Shown here one piece after another: positions 8,766 to 17,063 of a stretch of DNA of 64,000 nt. Location of the stretch: NCBI GenBank assembly GCA_002840685.1, contig PHBU01000017.1:120947-184946 (forward strand), written 5' to 3'. This DNA comes from Chloroflexi bacterium HGW-Chloroflexi-6 (GTDB lineage: Bacteria; Chloroflexota; Anaerolineae; Anaerolineales; Villigracilaceae). Each line of letters opens with the position of its first letter. Positions within the stretch are counted from its first letter, which is position 1. Under the pieces are notes generated by a model. It searched no databases and was not told where the DNA came from. It worked only from the letters and a program-made list of their open reading frames with translations. A program made the position numbers and the translations under genes.

Positions 8766-8818
8766 AGTTCTCCGTCCAACAGGTGCGCAAATAGAAGGGG
8801 CTCCGAATCAAAGTCCCT

Positions 8819-8857
8819 AAAAAAGAGACTGCCATTTCCGGGTTCAGAGATGGCAGT
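8819..8857 (-). terminator. Terminator or attenuator after the GH65 gene
   Basis: ACTGCCAT (8828-8835) and ATGGCAGT (8850-8857) form a stem that on the minus strand is followed by CTC and six T. It precedes the beta-phosphoglucomutase start by 53 bases, so partial read-through is likely. Confidence 0.65.
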
Positions 8858-8880
8858 GGTATTGATGTGAGTGCTACAGG

Positions 8881-11028
8881 TTAGCGGTTTTCCAGCCTGA
8901 CAACCTGCTGCCGTCCGCGCAGGTTGAAGCGAAAGGTCAGGCTTTTCCAATGTTTGGGCAGGTGTGGGTGGTTCTCCCAACTGCCGTTCGGGTGGATGTG
9001 CAAGCCGCCAAAGCCGAAAACGACTGCCTGCCAGGCGCCGCCCGCAGAGGCAGCATGGATGCCATCGCCAGCATTCCCGCGCACATCGCGCAAGTCAGCG
9101 CGGGCAGCGCGGATGAAGTGTTCGTAGGCTTCATCGATATCGCCCATCAGACAGGCGACTATCGCCTGAATGGAAGGCCCAAGGGATGAACCGTAAGTGT
9201 GGTCGGTGCGCGGGGTATAGTAATCATAGTTGACGCGGATCATCTCGTCGCTGTACTCATCGCGCAAAAGATATTGCATCATCAGCACGTCCGGCTGTTT
9301 AAGCACCTGATAATCATTGGCCGCTTCAACGCCGAAAATTTCATGCATCGAGCGGGTGCGCGGTTCATAATCGACCAGGTTGACATCCTTGAGGGCGAAG
9401 AAGCCATCGAACTGTTCGATCAGCCCGTCCGGCCCAACGCGCTGGCAAATCTTCGCGGCCACATCCCGCCATTTTTCGAGACGCTGCGCATCAAGGTCAA
9501 GGAAAACTGCCAGTTCTGCAGCTTTTGCAGGTTGATTTTGCTCCAGCCAATCCAGCGCAGCCAGCCCGGATTCTAGATTCCACTTTGCCAGGCGGTTGGT
9601 GTAAGCGTTGTTATGATTGTGGTCGTGGTATTCATCCGGGCCGATCACATCGCTGTAAGCGTAGCATCCCCGTTCGGGTTGCCATTCGGCGCGGGCGGCA
9701 AAGAATTTAGCGGTATCCAGCACCAGCTCAGCGCCGCGCTCAGCGAACCAGGCATCATCGCCGGTGGCGCGCCAGTATTGCCAGGCGGCATACGCCACAT
9801 CGGCGGAGATGTGAATCGCCAGGTCGCCGGTCCAGACACGGGCCAGTTTCTTTTTGTCGTGAAAGTCAGGCACCCAGGTTGGGGTAACTTCTTCGCCGGT
9901 ATCGGCGCTCTCCCAGGCAAACCAGGCTCCTTGATAGCCAGCCGCGCTGGCTTTTTCGCGGGCAGCGGGCAGGGTCAGGTAGCGATAATCGAGCAGGTTA
10001 CGCGCAATCTGCGGGGCGGTGTAGGTAAAAACCGGCAGCATGAAAATCTCGGTATCCCAGAAAGCATGGCCCCTGTAACCAAACCCGGAAAGGGTTTTTG
10101 CGCCAATATTGACGCGATTGTCATGACGCGGTGCAGCGATCAGCAACTGGAACAGGCTAAAGCGGATGGCGATCTGGGCTTCATCGTCGCCTTCAATGCT
10201 GACCTCGCAACGCTCCCACTCGCGCTCCCAGGCCTGTTTTTGGGCTTCGAGAGCCGTGTCCCAGCTCTGGGGTTTGGCAGCACGCTCGAGCGCCAACGCC
10301 AGTGGATCATCGCTATCGCGCGAAGTTGCAATGCCGACAAACTTGGTGACGGTCACGGGTTCGCCGCGCCGGGCTGGGAACACCTGCCGCAGCGTGGGCA
10401 CATTCTCCACGTCCCAGTAATCAGACTGGGGGGAGTCGGATCCGTGCAGGCGCATGGCCAGGGCCAGAGCGATACCGCTTTTGCGGGTACGCGTTTGCAG
10501 GCAGACTGTCTCCCGATTTTCCCGACGCTGGCTGACGTGCAGCCAGTGAGTGAGACCTTCGTTATCCATGTTGCCGTTAAGCGCGGCCCGGATTTCAATT
10601 TCGCCATCGAATTCGGGAGTAACCTGGCAGCGCAAGGCCAGCAGGTGTTCGTCGGCGAGTGAAACAAAACGTTCAAAAAGAAGTGTGGCGATATTTCCGT
10701 TTGGGGCTTGCCAGCGCACGCGGCGAGTTAGCAGGCCACTGCGCAGGTCGAGCTCACGCTGGAAATCGAGAATCGTTCCGCTGGCAAGGGAGAAGCGTTC
10801 GCCGTTGAGCAGGATACTCAGGGCCAGCCAGTCTGGCGCGTTGGCCAGTTCGGTGAAAACGACTGGTGCGTTATCAAAAACGCCATGAACAAAACTGGCG
10901 CGGCTTTCGCCCGGATATCCTTCTTCCAGCGCGCCGCGCGTGGAAAGATATCCATTGCCAATGGTAAAAATGGTTTCTTTGTGATTTTGTGAAACCGGGT
11001 CAAATGAGTTTTCAGTGATTTTCCACAT
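8881..11028 (-). CDS. Glycoside hydrolase family 65 disaccharide phosphorylase
   Basis: This 715-residue protein spans the whole GH65 architecture: an N-terminal beta-sandwich (residues 1-260; TIGNGYLSTRGALEEGYPG), a linker, the (alpha/alpha)6 barrel with GYRGHAFWDTEIFMLP, and a small C-terminal sheet. The catalytic acid is probably Glu466 in GPDEYHDH. GH65 members phosphorolyse alpha-linked disaccharides such as maltose, trehalose, kojibiose or nigerose with inversion to give beta-glucose 1-phosphate. Which sugar is used cannot be decided here. The ABC importer upstream would bring in the sugar and beta-phosphoglucomutase downstream would handle the product. No good ribosome-binding site precedes the ATG, but the N-terminus aligns with the family. 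Confidence 0.92.
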   Translation of the reverse strand: MWKITENSFDPVSQNHKETIFTIGNGYLSTRGALEEGYPGESRASFVHGVFDNAPVVFTELANAPDWLALSILLNGERFSLASGTILDFQRELDLRSGLLTRRVRWQAPNGNIATLLFERFVSLADEHLLALRCQVTPEFDGEIEIRAALNGNMDNEGLTHWLHVSQRRENRETVCLQTRTRKSGIALALAMRLHGSDSPQSDYWDVENVPTLRQVFPARRGEPVTVTKFVGIATSRDSDDPLALALERAAKPQSWDTALEAQKQAWEREWERCEVSIEGDDEAQIAIRFSLFQLLIAAPRHDNRVNIGAKTLSGFGYRGHAFWDTEIFMLPVFTYTAPQIARNLLDYRYLTLPAAREKASAAGYQGAWFAWESADTGEEVTPTWVPDFHDKKKLARVWTGDLAIHISADVAYAAWQYWRATGDDAWFAERGAELVLDTAKFFAARAEWQPERGCYAYSDVIGPDEYHDHNHNNAYTNRLAKWNLESGLAALDWLEQNQPAKAAELAVFLDLDAQRLEKWRDVAAKICQRVGPDGLIEQFDGFFALKDVNLVDYEPRTRSMHEIFGVEAANDYQVLKQPDVLMMQYLLRDEYSDEMIRVNYDYYTPRTDHTYGSSLGPSIQAIVACLMGDIDEAYEHFIRAARADLRDVRGNAGDGIHAASAGGAWQAVVFGFGGLHIHPNGSWENHPHLPKHWKSLTFRFNLRGRQQVVRLENR

Positions 11029-11056
11029 AGTCGGTAATTTGGATTGTTTTTTTAGA

Positions 11057-11083
11057 TCTGCCCTGCCGCGACAGCAGGGCAGA
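11057..11083. other. Stable intergenic hairpin in the disaccharide operon
   Basis: TCTGCCCTGC (11057-11066) pairs perfectly with GCAGGGCAGA (11074-11083) over a seven-base loop. On the minus strand it is followed by A-rich rather than T-rich sequence, so it is not a classical terminator. It could protect the upstream transporter mRNA from 3' exonucleases. Confidence 0.5.
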
Positions 11084-11100
11084 CTGCTTGGAGGAGAAAC

Positions 11101-12024
11101 TCAGCCTTCTTTCGAGCCGGTGGAGGCGATGCTGCGGATAAAGTAGCGCTGGAAAACGAAGAAAATGATCAGCATGGGCAGGGTGTTGAAAAGTGACCCG
11201 GCAAGGACGACCGAATAAAGGGTGTAATACTCACCCCGGAACCATTGCAGGCCGATCGGCAGGGTGAAGAATTCAGGCGAGCGCAGGACAAGCAGCGGCC
11301 ACATAAAGTTATTCCACGCACCTTGAAAGGTCAACAGGCCGAGGGTTAGCAATTGGGTCTGACTGATGGGCAAAACGATGCGAAAGAACGTTCCCCAACG
11401 ACCGGATCCGTCCATCATGGCGGCTTCTTCGAGTTCCCTGGGAAAGGATTTATAGAACTGGGTCATCATGAAAACGCCGAAGGCATCTGCAACCCCGGGC
11501 AGGATGACACCAAACGGGCTGTCGATCAGGTTGAAACCGGTCGGGATGGTTAACTCGCCCAGCGATATTCCCCCGCGAATCAATCCCGGGCCAATGATCA
11601 AAAATTGAGGGATTAGCGTAACAACGCCCGGTATCATCATTGAAACCAACAGCAGATTGAAAATCACCTTTTTCAAAGGAAATTCTATGCGGGCAAAGGA
11701 GTAGCCAGCCATCGCGCAAAACAGGACGCGAAAAAGGGTTACAACCACAGAGATGTTGATGCTGTTGACCACCCAGCGAGGAAAGAGATCGAAGGTCTCG
11801 AGAATGGTTTGGTAGTTATCGAGCGTAAAAGGAACCGGCCACCAGATAGGCGGGGTGTAGGCATCCACCACCGGCTTAAGCGAGAATACCAGGGTGAAAT
11901 AGAGTGGTGCAATGGAGAGCAATGTCCAAAATATCAGGATGGCATAGAAGAGAGCTTTGCGAACCCGGGTAAGTACAACGGGCCATTCAATGCCGCGCGC
12001 GCGGGAAGCAGATGAGATAGACAT
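11101..12024 (-). CDS. Sugar ABC transporter permease, MalG-type
   Basis: This 307-residue membrane protein has about six helices and the carbohydrate-permease EAA loop EEAAMMDGSGRWGTFFRIVLP, where the ATPase docks. It belongs to the CUT1 MalG branch, the second permease of the pair. The stop codon is followed by the hairpin and GH65 gene. It starts 12 bases after the stop of the MalF-type permease, as expected for one operon. No ATPase is encoded nearby; CUT1 systems of this type often share a single MsiK-like ATPase encoded elsewhere. Confidence 0.92.
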   Translation of the reverse strand: MSISSASRARGIEWPVVLTRVRKALFYAILIFWTLLSIAPLYFTLVFSLKPVVDAYTPPIWWPVPFTLDNYQTILETFDLFPRWVVNSINISVVVTLFRVLFCAMAGYSFARIEFPLKKVIFNLLLVSMMIPGVVTLIPQFLIIGPGLIRGGISLGELTIPTGFNLIDSPFGVILPGVADAFGVFMMTQFYKSFPRELEEAAMMDGSGRWGTFFRIVLPISQTQLLTLGLLTFQGAWNNFMWPLLVLRSPEFFTLPIGLQWFRGEYYTLYSVVLAGSLFNTLPMLIIFFVFQRYFIRSIASTGSKEG

Positions 12025-12036
12025 ATTTCGCTGCCT

Positions 12037-12927
12037 TTAGCTTTCTGCCGAAGAGCCGCTGCCTTCAATGACACGGCGCTGGAGAATGGTGATAGCGAGG
12101 ATGATGAAAGTCAGAACCACCGCTAGGGCGGAGGCCTGTCCCATTTTGATGGTGGTATCTCGGAAAGCCCATTTGTAGATGAGATAGGTTACAGTGGTGG
12201 TGCTGTCGAGCGGGCCGCCAGCGGTCATGACAAATATCTGATCGAAAACCTGAAAACATCCGATGATGCCAACCGTCACAACAAAGAAAATCACCGGTCT
12301 GATCATGGGAATTGTGATGTAAAAGAAGGTCTGAACGGGGTTTGCGCCATCGATCTGGGATGCTTCGTAGATGGAGGCTGAGATGTCTTGCAGCCCGGCC
12401 AGGAAGATGAGCATCAGCGTGCCGCTGGTGGTGAAAATATTCATACCCATAATGACGTAAAAAGCCGTGCGTGGGTCATCCAGCCAGTTGACAGACAGGC
12501 GCGTAATCTGATTGAAGATGCCTTGCGGGGCAAAAATCCAGATGAAGATGAGCGAAATAACAACCGACGAAGTTACCGATGGCAGGTAAAAGAGGGTCCT
12601 GAAAACGCGCTGGAAACGCAGCTTCTGATCCATCGCAAAAGCCAGCACCAGGCTGAGGATAGTTTGGAGCGGAACAACGATCAGAACGTATTTGAAGGTG
12701 TTGGGTAAGGCTTTTTTTAGAAACAGTTCATCGTCAAAGACTCGCAGATACCCTTCCAACCCCCACCATTGCGGCGGTTTAAGCAGGTTGTAGCTGGTGA
12801 AAGAGAGATAGACAGCATAAGCCAGCGAGACGATACTGAAAATCGTAAAGATAATCAGCCAGGGAGAAATGAACAGGTAACCAGTGATGGCCTCGGAGAT
12901 TTTTTTATTCTTGATACTGATGTTCAT
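12037..12927 (-). CDS. Sugar ABC transporter permease, MalF-type
   Basis: This 296-residue permease has a short cytoplasmic N-terminus, six hydrophobic helices, FRTLFYLPSVTSSVVISL in the middle and the EAA loop YEASQIDGANPVQTFFYITIP. It matches the CUT1 MalF branch lacking the large periplasmic loop of Escherichia coli MalF. It lies between the binding-protein gene and the MalG-type permease on the same strand. A strong hairpin in the gap before it may lower permease output relative to binding protein. Confidence 0.92.
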   Translation of the reverse strand: MNISIKNKKISEAITGYLFISPWLIIFTIFSIVSLAYAVYLSFTSYNLLKPPQWWGLEGYLRVFDDELFLKKALPNTFKYVLIVVPLQTILSLVLAFAMDQKLRFQRVFRTLFYLPSVTSSVVISLIFIWIFAPQGIFNQITRLSVNWLDDPRTAFYVIMGMNIFTTSGTLMLIFLAGLQDISASIYEASQIDGANPVQTFFYITIPMIRPVIFFVVTVGIIGCFQVFDQIFVMTAGGPLDSTTTVTYLIYKWAFRDTTIKMGQASALAVVLTFIILAITILQRRVIEGSGSSAES

Positions 12928-12952
12928 CAGATACTCCGTTTGTGGGAGAAAG

Positions 12953-12989
12953 CGGACGGGCTGCCGAGTCGAGCCAGACAGCCCGCCCG
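12953..12989 (-). other. Intergenic hairpin after the solute-binding-protein gene
   Basis: CGGACGGGCTG (12953-12963) and CAGCCCGCCCG (12979-12989) form an 11-pair stem with one G-U pair; the minus strand continues with CTTTCTCCC. This is a typical position for a partial terminator or RNA-stabilising element that gives more binding protein than permease. Confidence 0.6.
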
Positions 12990-13002
12990 AACGAGAAACT
13001 GC

Positions 13003-14313
13003 TTACTTCATAGCCTTGCGGATGGCTTCTGCGGCCTGGAGCATCGCTTCAGCCACAGCCTGGTTTTCCTTGAAGACACGTTCCAGGGCTTTGCCCATCT
13101 GGTCGTTCACATCCGAGCCGGCTGCGCCCCAGAAGAAGGGCTGGGCGCCGTTGAACGAGCCATTGAAGATGGCAGCCGAATTTGGATTGTTCTTCAGGTA
13201 TTCACTGTTTTGCAGGGATTTGCGCGAGGGCAGGGCAAACCCACTCTCAAGAACCGTTTGCTGGCTGGTTTCATTGGTCAAGAACTCGACAACTTTCCAG
13301 GCGGCATCAGCATTCTTGGTATTGGCAGAAATTCCCCAGGCAACGGTGAAGATCAAATTGCCTTCACCGCCAGGTCCGGCAGGTGGCATTACCACACCGT
13401 ATTGGGTTGTTGGGAATTGGTCGCGCAAGTAGGGAATCAGCCAGCCGCCTTCATAAACCATGGCGCACTGCCCCTTGCCGAACAGAGTTCCTTGCCAGCC
13501 CTCGCCCAGGTCTGAGGGCATAGCGCCTATGCCTTCTGCACGGAACGAGGTGTAGAACTCGGCAGCGCCGACAGCAGCTTCGCTATCCAGGGTGGTATCG
13601 CTGAAATCCTCGTTCATGACTGTGCCACCGTTTTGGAAAACAAAGGCGGGGAAGCGGCCAGGATCGGGCGCGGTGCAGAAGCCATAAATTGGGCGGTTGG
13701 GGTCGCTGGTATCGGTCAGGGCCGTAGAGGCCGCTTTCAGATCATCCCAGGTCCAATCGTCAGTGGGGTATTCCAGGCCGGCCTTGTCAAATAAGCCTTT
13801 ATTGTAGAACATGCCCAGGGTATTGAAATCCTTGGCAATCCCATAGGTGGTGTCTTCGTAAGTAAAGGCATCCATCAAAACAGGGATGAAATCATCGCGT
13901 TGGGTGCTGGTTGAAGCCATCAGATCATCCAGCGGCAGGAGCACATCGTTGGTAGCCAGTTCGAGCCACCAGAAAATGTCCACGTAGTAGATATCGGGTT
14001 CGGTGCCAGATGCGATGGAAGTCAGCAGGGCTTGTTTATAATCACCGGTGATCGGTTCATACTTGACCAGGATATCGGGGTTTTCAACCGAAAATTGATA
14101 GAGCAGCGATTGAAGCAGGGCGGTTTCAGATGGGCTGGAAGCCCAGCCGGAAAGGCGCACGACGGTTTTTTCTGCAGGGACTTCGACAGGGACTTCAACG
14201 ATCTGGGTTTCTTTGACAGTTTCCACGATTGTCTCAGGGGCTGGTGTGCCACAGGCGGCGAGCAGCAGCGCAACAATGAACAAGAAAGAAAATACTTTGT
14301 ATAGCGATTTCAT
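13003..14313 (-). CDS. Sugar ABC transporter solute-binding lipoprotein
   Basis: This 436-residue protein starts with a lipoprotein signal: MKSLYKVF, a hydrophobic core and the lipobox LLAACG, with the modified Cys near residue 21. A short Pro/Glu/Val-rich linker follows, then a MalE-like extracellular solute-binding fold (IYYVDIFWWLE, YNKGLFDKAGL, GKGQCAMVYEGGW). The start at 14313 is fixed by AAGGAG seven bases upstream; the frame continues to 14355 without a better site. It is the binding subunit of the importer whose permeases follow. The cargo is probably an alpha-linked gluco-disaccharide or short oligosaccharide, inferred from the GH65 phosphorylase in the operon. Confidence 0.93.
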   Translation of the reverse strand: MKSLYKVFSFLFIVALLLAACGTPAPETIVETVKETQIVEVPVEVPAEKTVVRLSGWASSPSETALLQSLLYQFSVENPDILVKYEPITGDYKQALLTSIASGTEPDIYYVDIFWWLELATNDVLLPLDDLMASTSTQRDDFIPVLMDAFTYEDTTYGIAKDFNTLGMFYNKGLFDKAGLEYPTDDWTWDDLKAASTALTDTSDPNRPIYGFCTAPDPGRFPAFVFQNGGTVMNEDFSDTTLDSEAAVGAAEFYTSFRAEGIGAMPSDLGEGWQGTLFGKGQCAMVYEGGWLIPYLRDQFPTTQYGVVMPPAGPGGEGNLIFTVAWGISANTKNADAAWKVVEFLTNETSQQTVLESGFALPSRKSLQNSEYLKNNPNSAAIFNGSFNGAQPFFWGAAGSDVNDQMGKALERVFKENQAVAEAMLQAAEAIRKAMK

Positions 14314-14436
14314 CTTCTTACTCCTTTTATTTGAAAGTAACTGATATATAGGCAAAATGCGGATTTTTATGGTAAAAGTGAGTTACCCTGGTTTTGGCAA
14401 ACGAAATTCACCTCCTTCGTGGTCGTGGAGTTCGAG

Positions 14437-14478
14437 AGAGCAGCGCATGACGCCCGCAAAAGTGACCTGCGCTGCTCT
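14437..14478. other. Long hairpin between the lacI-type gene and the binding-protein gene
   Basis: AGAGCAGCGCA (14437-14447) and TGCGCTGCTCT (14468-14478) are perfect 11-base arms round a 20-base loop, without a T-tract on the minus side. It may separate expression of the repressor from the transporter genes. A TATATAGGC element at 14345-14353 near the likely binding-protein promoter resembles the edge of the operator at 15541-15578. Confidence 0.5.
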
Positions 14479-14501
14479 GATAAGTCCGAGCCGGGGTATT
14501 T

Positions 14502-15527
14502 TTATGCAGAGGCTCGTATGATGAGTTCAGGGGGAAGGAGAATTTGTGTCTCTGTGAGTGGTTTTCCTTCCATCTGTGAAACCAAAATTTCTACGCATTT
14601 TCGCCCAGCCTCGCGAATAGGCTGTCGTACCGTCGTGAGTGGCGGAAAAAGATACTGCGACATGGGTGCATCATCAAAGCCGACAATTGCCAGGTTGCGG
14701 CCAACTTCGATGTTTTGTTCTCGCGCTGCGTGGGTTGCGCCGATAGCCTGGGTATCATTCAGGGAGACAAGCGCAGTCGGACGTTCATCAAGTGGCAAGG
14801 CGAGCAGGCGCGAAGCAGCTTCGCGCCCAAAATCAAATGTTCCTTCACCGCGTTCGATCCATTCAGGGCGGACTTCTAAGCCAGCTGATAACATCACATC
14901 AAAGTAACCGCGCATGCGTTCATTGCCAACGCGCGAATCGTGCGGCCAGGCAATTGCCCCTATCCGTTTATGACCTCGTTCGATCAAGTATTGGGTCGCC
15001 TGGCGTAAACCATCTGCGCCATCGACATCAACATAGGGGAATTTAAGTTCGGGATTGGAGCGTCCAAAGGCTACAAACGGAAAATGTCGCTCGAGCAAAA
15101 AATCAATCCGTGGATCGTTGTAGTTGACGCTTGATAGCACAAATCCATCCACTCGCCCGGTATCGATCAACTCGCGATAATCGTCTACTTGCTCCTGTCC
15201 CTCGCGGAATGGGAACGGCAGTAGGTGATAGCCCGCCGCTTCAGCTTCGCGCACCATGCTGCTTAGGAACTGGTCAAGGATGTGATTAACCTGATCTGGA
15301 GATGTTTGCACCCACGAATAGCCAATCATAAAACTACGCTGGATGCGCATGTTGCGCGCAATTTGGTTGGGGCGATAATCTAACTCTCGGGCTGAATCCA
15401 TGATGCGCTGGCGGGTTTCTGGGGCAACCTGCAATTGGCCATTCAGAACTTTTGAAACGGTCTGGTAGCTAACCCCGGCATGTGCCGCAACAGCTTTAAG
15501 GGTGGTTTTCGTAGTTTTTGTTGACAT
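14502..15527 (-). CDS. LacI-family transcriptional repressor
   Basis: This 341-residue regulator has an N-terminal LacI helix-turn-helix (TLKAVAAHAGVSYQTVSKVLNG, hinge NQIARNMR) and a periplasmic-binding-protein-like sensor domain (DGFVLSS, LNDTQAIGA, LAIVGFDDAPM, PPLTTVRQP). It heads the disaccharide operon, on the same strand, 188 bases before the binding-protein gene. It very probably represses the transporter/phosphorylase genes and is released by the imported sugar or a derivative. The strong double palindrome just upstream of its start is its likely autoregulatory site. Confidence 0.93.
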   Translation of the reverse strand: MSTKTTKTTLKAVAAHAGVSYQTVSKVLNGQLQVAPETRQRIMDSARELDYRPNQIARNMRIQRSFMIGYSWVQTSPDQVNHILDQFLSSMVREAEAAGYHLLPFPFREGQEQVDDYRELIDTGRVDGFVLSSVNYNDPRIDFLLERHFPFVAFGRSNPELKFPYVDVDGADGLRQATQYLIERGHKRIGAIAWPHDSRVGNERMRGYFDVMLSAGLEVRPEWIERGEGTFDFGREAASRLLALPLDERPTALVSLNDTQAIGATHAAREQNIEVGRNLAIVGFDDAPMSQYLFPPLTTVRQPIREAGRKCVEILVSQMEGKPLTETQILLPPELIIRASA

Positions 15528-15540
15528 CGGTGATTTATCC

Positions 15541-15578
15541 TATATAGGCGAACGTTCGCGCGAACGTTCGCCTATATA
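15541..15578. promoter_or_regulatory. Perfect 38-bp palindrome, likely double LacI-type operator
   Basis: The 19 bases from 15541 are an exact inverted repeat of the next 19. The core is two abutting copies of the palindrome GCGAACGTTCGC (15548-15559 and 15560-15571), flanked on both sides by TATATAGG/CCTATATA. AACGTT with a central CG is typical of LacI-family operators. It lies 13 bases upstream of the lacI-type start and overlaps the likely -10 region, so binding would block the repressor's own transcription. Confidence 0.8.
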
Positions 15579-15960
15579 TTACAACAAAAACAGGATGGTT
15601 GTCAAGATGATGTTTCTAAAATAAAGCTATTCCCCGCAAGTGGTTTCCGTCTGACCAGTATGACAGCTTTTGTGAGTGCGCAAGATCGTTATCCGCATAG
15701 CAGCGGCAAAAAGCACCTCACGATCAGCAGTTTTCTCTGCCAATCAGATTGGCCAAATGAGCGGTTGTTTTGTAAAACTATGGAAGCAAAAATCCAACGC
15801 AACCCGTGGAAGATTTATAAACTCTCGGTCACACCAACAACAAAGCCTCCCCCAAGTGGCGGAGACAAACACTCCCCGGTCGATGGATGTAGCCAGGGAG
15901 TGTTCATTATAGAATGAGTTTAAGTGTCGGTTGAGTATTTCCTTTCTCAATTCGGCAAGT
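15579..15960. other. Intergenic region upstream of the stress protein
   Basis: No credible gene is seen. An imperfect hairpin lies at 15868-15904 (AACACTCCC ... GGGAGTGTT), without a T-tract. Short frames on both strands lack ribosome-binding sites. Confidence 0.4.
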
Positions 15961-15987
15961 TTGACAACTTGCTGAGCACTACATAAT
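15961..15987 (+). promoter_or_regulatory. Possible promoter of the UspA/cyclic-glucan operon
   Basis: TTGACA (15961-15966) is followed, after a short 15-base spacer, by CATAAT (15982-15987). The -35 box is consensus but the spacing is suboptimal, so this is tentative. The leader to the UspA start would be about 110 bases. Confidence 0.35.
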
Positions 15988-16067
15988 CATATAAACCAAA
16001 ATAGTCGATTTTTACTTGCGTTTTGCCTGATGCAGTTCAGGTATTTATGCAAAGAGCGGTCAAAGAA

Positions 16068-16092
16068 TGATCCCAACCTTTGAGTGGGATCA
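16068..16092 (+). promoter_or_regulatory. Hairpin just before the UspA ribosome-binding site
   Basis: TGATCCCA (16068-16075) and TGGGATCA (16085-16092) form an 8-pair stem with a nine-base loop. The Shine-Dalgarno sequence AAGGGA begins immediately afterwards, so the stem could influence translation or mRNA stability. Confidence 0.4.
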
Positions 16093-16106
16093 AAGGGATA
16101 TAAACC

Positions 16107-17060
16107 ATGTTCGATCCGATTCTCGTTCCGCTGGACGGCTCACAGTTGGCTGAGTGCGTTCTGCCACATGCGGTTGCCATCGCCCGCTCTTTCAACGCAC
16201 AGGTCACGCTCTTGCGCATTCTGGAAAAAAACCAGACAGGTGGCACATCCGCACAACTGTTCGACCTGCTAAACTGGCAGATCAAAGCAACCAAAGCCAG
16301 CCTGTATCTTGAAAAAACAAAAATGCACTTTCAAGAAGCAGGGCTGCGGGCACAGGTCACGGTACAGGAGGGGCTCGTGGCAGAAGGAATTACCGAATTT
16401 GCCCAAGGCCAAAGAATGAAATTGATTGTTCTGAGCAGCCACGGGCGAAACGGCGCCACCCCGTGGGGGATGAGCAGTACATCGCAAAAGATCATCCTGA
16501 GCGCGCCGACTTCGATCTTTATCGTTCGAGCGAGCCAACCCCACCCTGAGTCCGCCTCAGAAATCGCGCTTTATCAACGCATTCTGGTTCTGCTGGATGG
16601 CTCCCAGCGGGCAGAGAACGTTTTGCCGGTAATCACCCAATTGGCGCGCTTTCATAAGGCACAGATCCACCTCGTACAAGTTATCCAAACGCCAGAAATG
16701 GCGCGCCAGATGCCGCTGACAGGCGAAGACATCGATCTTTCCAACCGCATGGTTGCCCGCAACCAACAAGAGGCCGGGCGCTATCTCGAACAGGTCAAGT
16801 TGCGCTCGTATCTGGAAGGCGTCCCAGTTCAAACACATCTGATCACCAGTATCAATGCCGCAACCGAATTGCACCAATTGGTGGAAGCGGAACAAATCGA
16901 CCTGGTCGCGCTGAGTGCGCATGGTTATTCCGGAAATCATCAGTGGCCGTATGGCAGCATCGCCAACAATTTCATCATGTATGGTAAATCGCACTTGATG
17001 ATCGTTCAGGATATGCCCGCAAAACTCGATATATCTTTCAGGGAACGCACAGAGCATTAA
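16107..17060 (+). CDS. Universal stress protein with two UspA domains
   Basis: This 317-residue protein carries two tandem UspA folds (about residues 1-150 and 160-310). Each starts with the beta-strand/Asp pattern (ILVPLDGSQLAE; ILVLLDGSQRAE) and ends with an ATP-loop-like segment (SSHGRNG...; SAHGYSG...GSIANNFI). The second domain keeps the G-x(2)-G...GS nucleotide pattern better than the first. It is soluble and cytoplasmic. The start has AAGGGA nine bases upstream. The stop codon is three bases before the cyclic-glucan synthase start, so the two genes are probably cotranscribed, which hints at stress-linked control of glucan production. Confidence 0.9.
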   Translation: MFDPILVPLDGSQLAECVLPHAVAIARSFNAQVTLLRILEKNQTGGTSAQLFDLLNWQIKATKASLYLEKTKMHFQEAGLRAQVTVQEGLVAEGITEFAQGQRMKLIVLSSHGRNGATPWGMSSTSQKIILSAPTSIFIVRASQPHPESASEIALYQRILVLLDGSQRAENVLPVITQLARFHKAQIHLVQVIQTPEMARQMPLTGEDIDLSNRMVARNQQEAGRYLEQVKLRSYLEGVPVQTHLITSINAATELHQLVEAEQIDLVALSAHGYSGNHQWPYGSIANNFIMYGKSHLMIVQDMPAKLDISFRERTEH

Positions 17061-17063
17061 CCT

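Noticed and set aside
9613..10662. 349-residue open frame on the plus strand
   Set aside because: Antisense to the GH65 phosphorylase; Gly/Ala/Arg-rich composition typical of a shadow frame.
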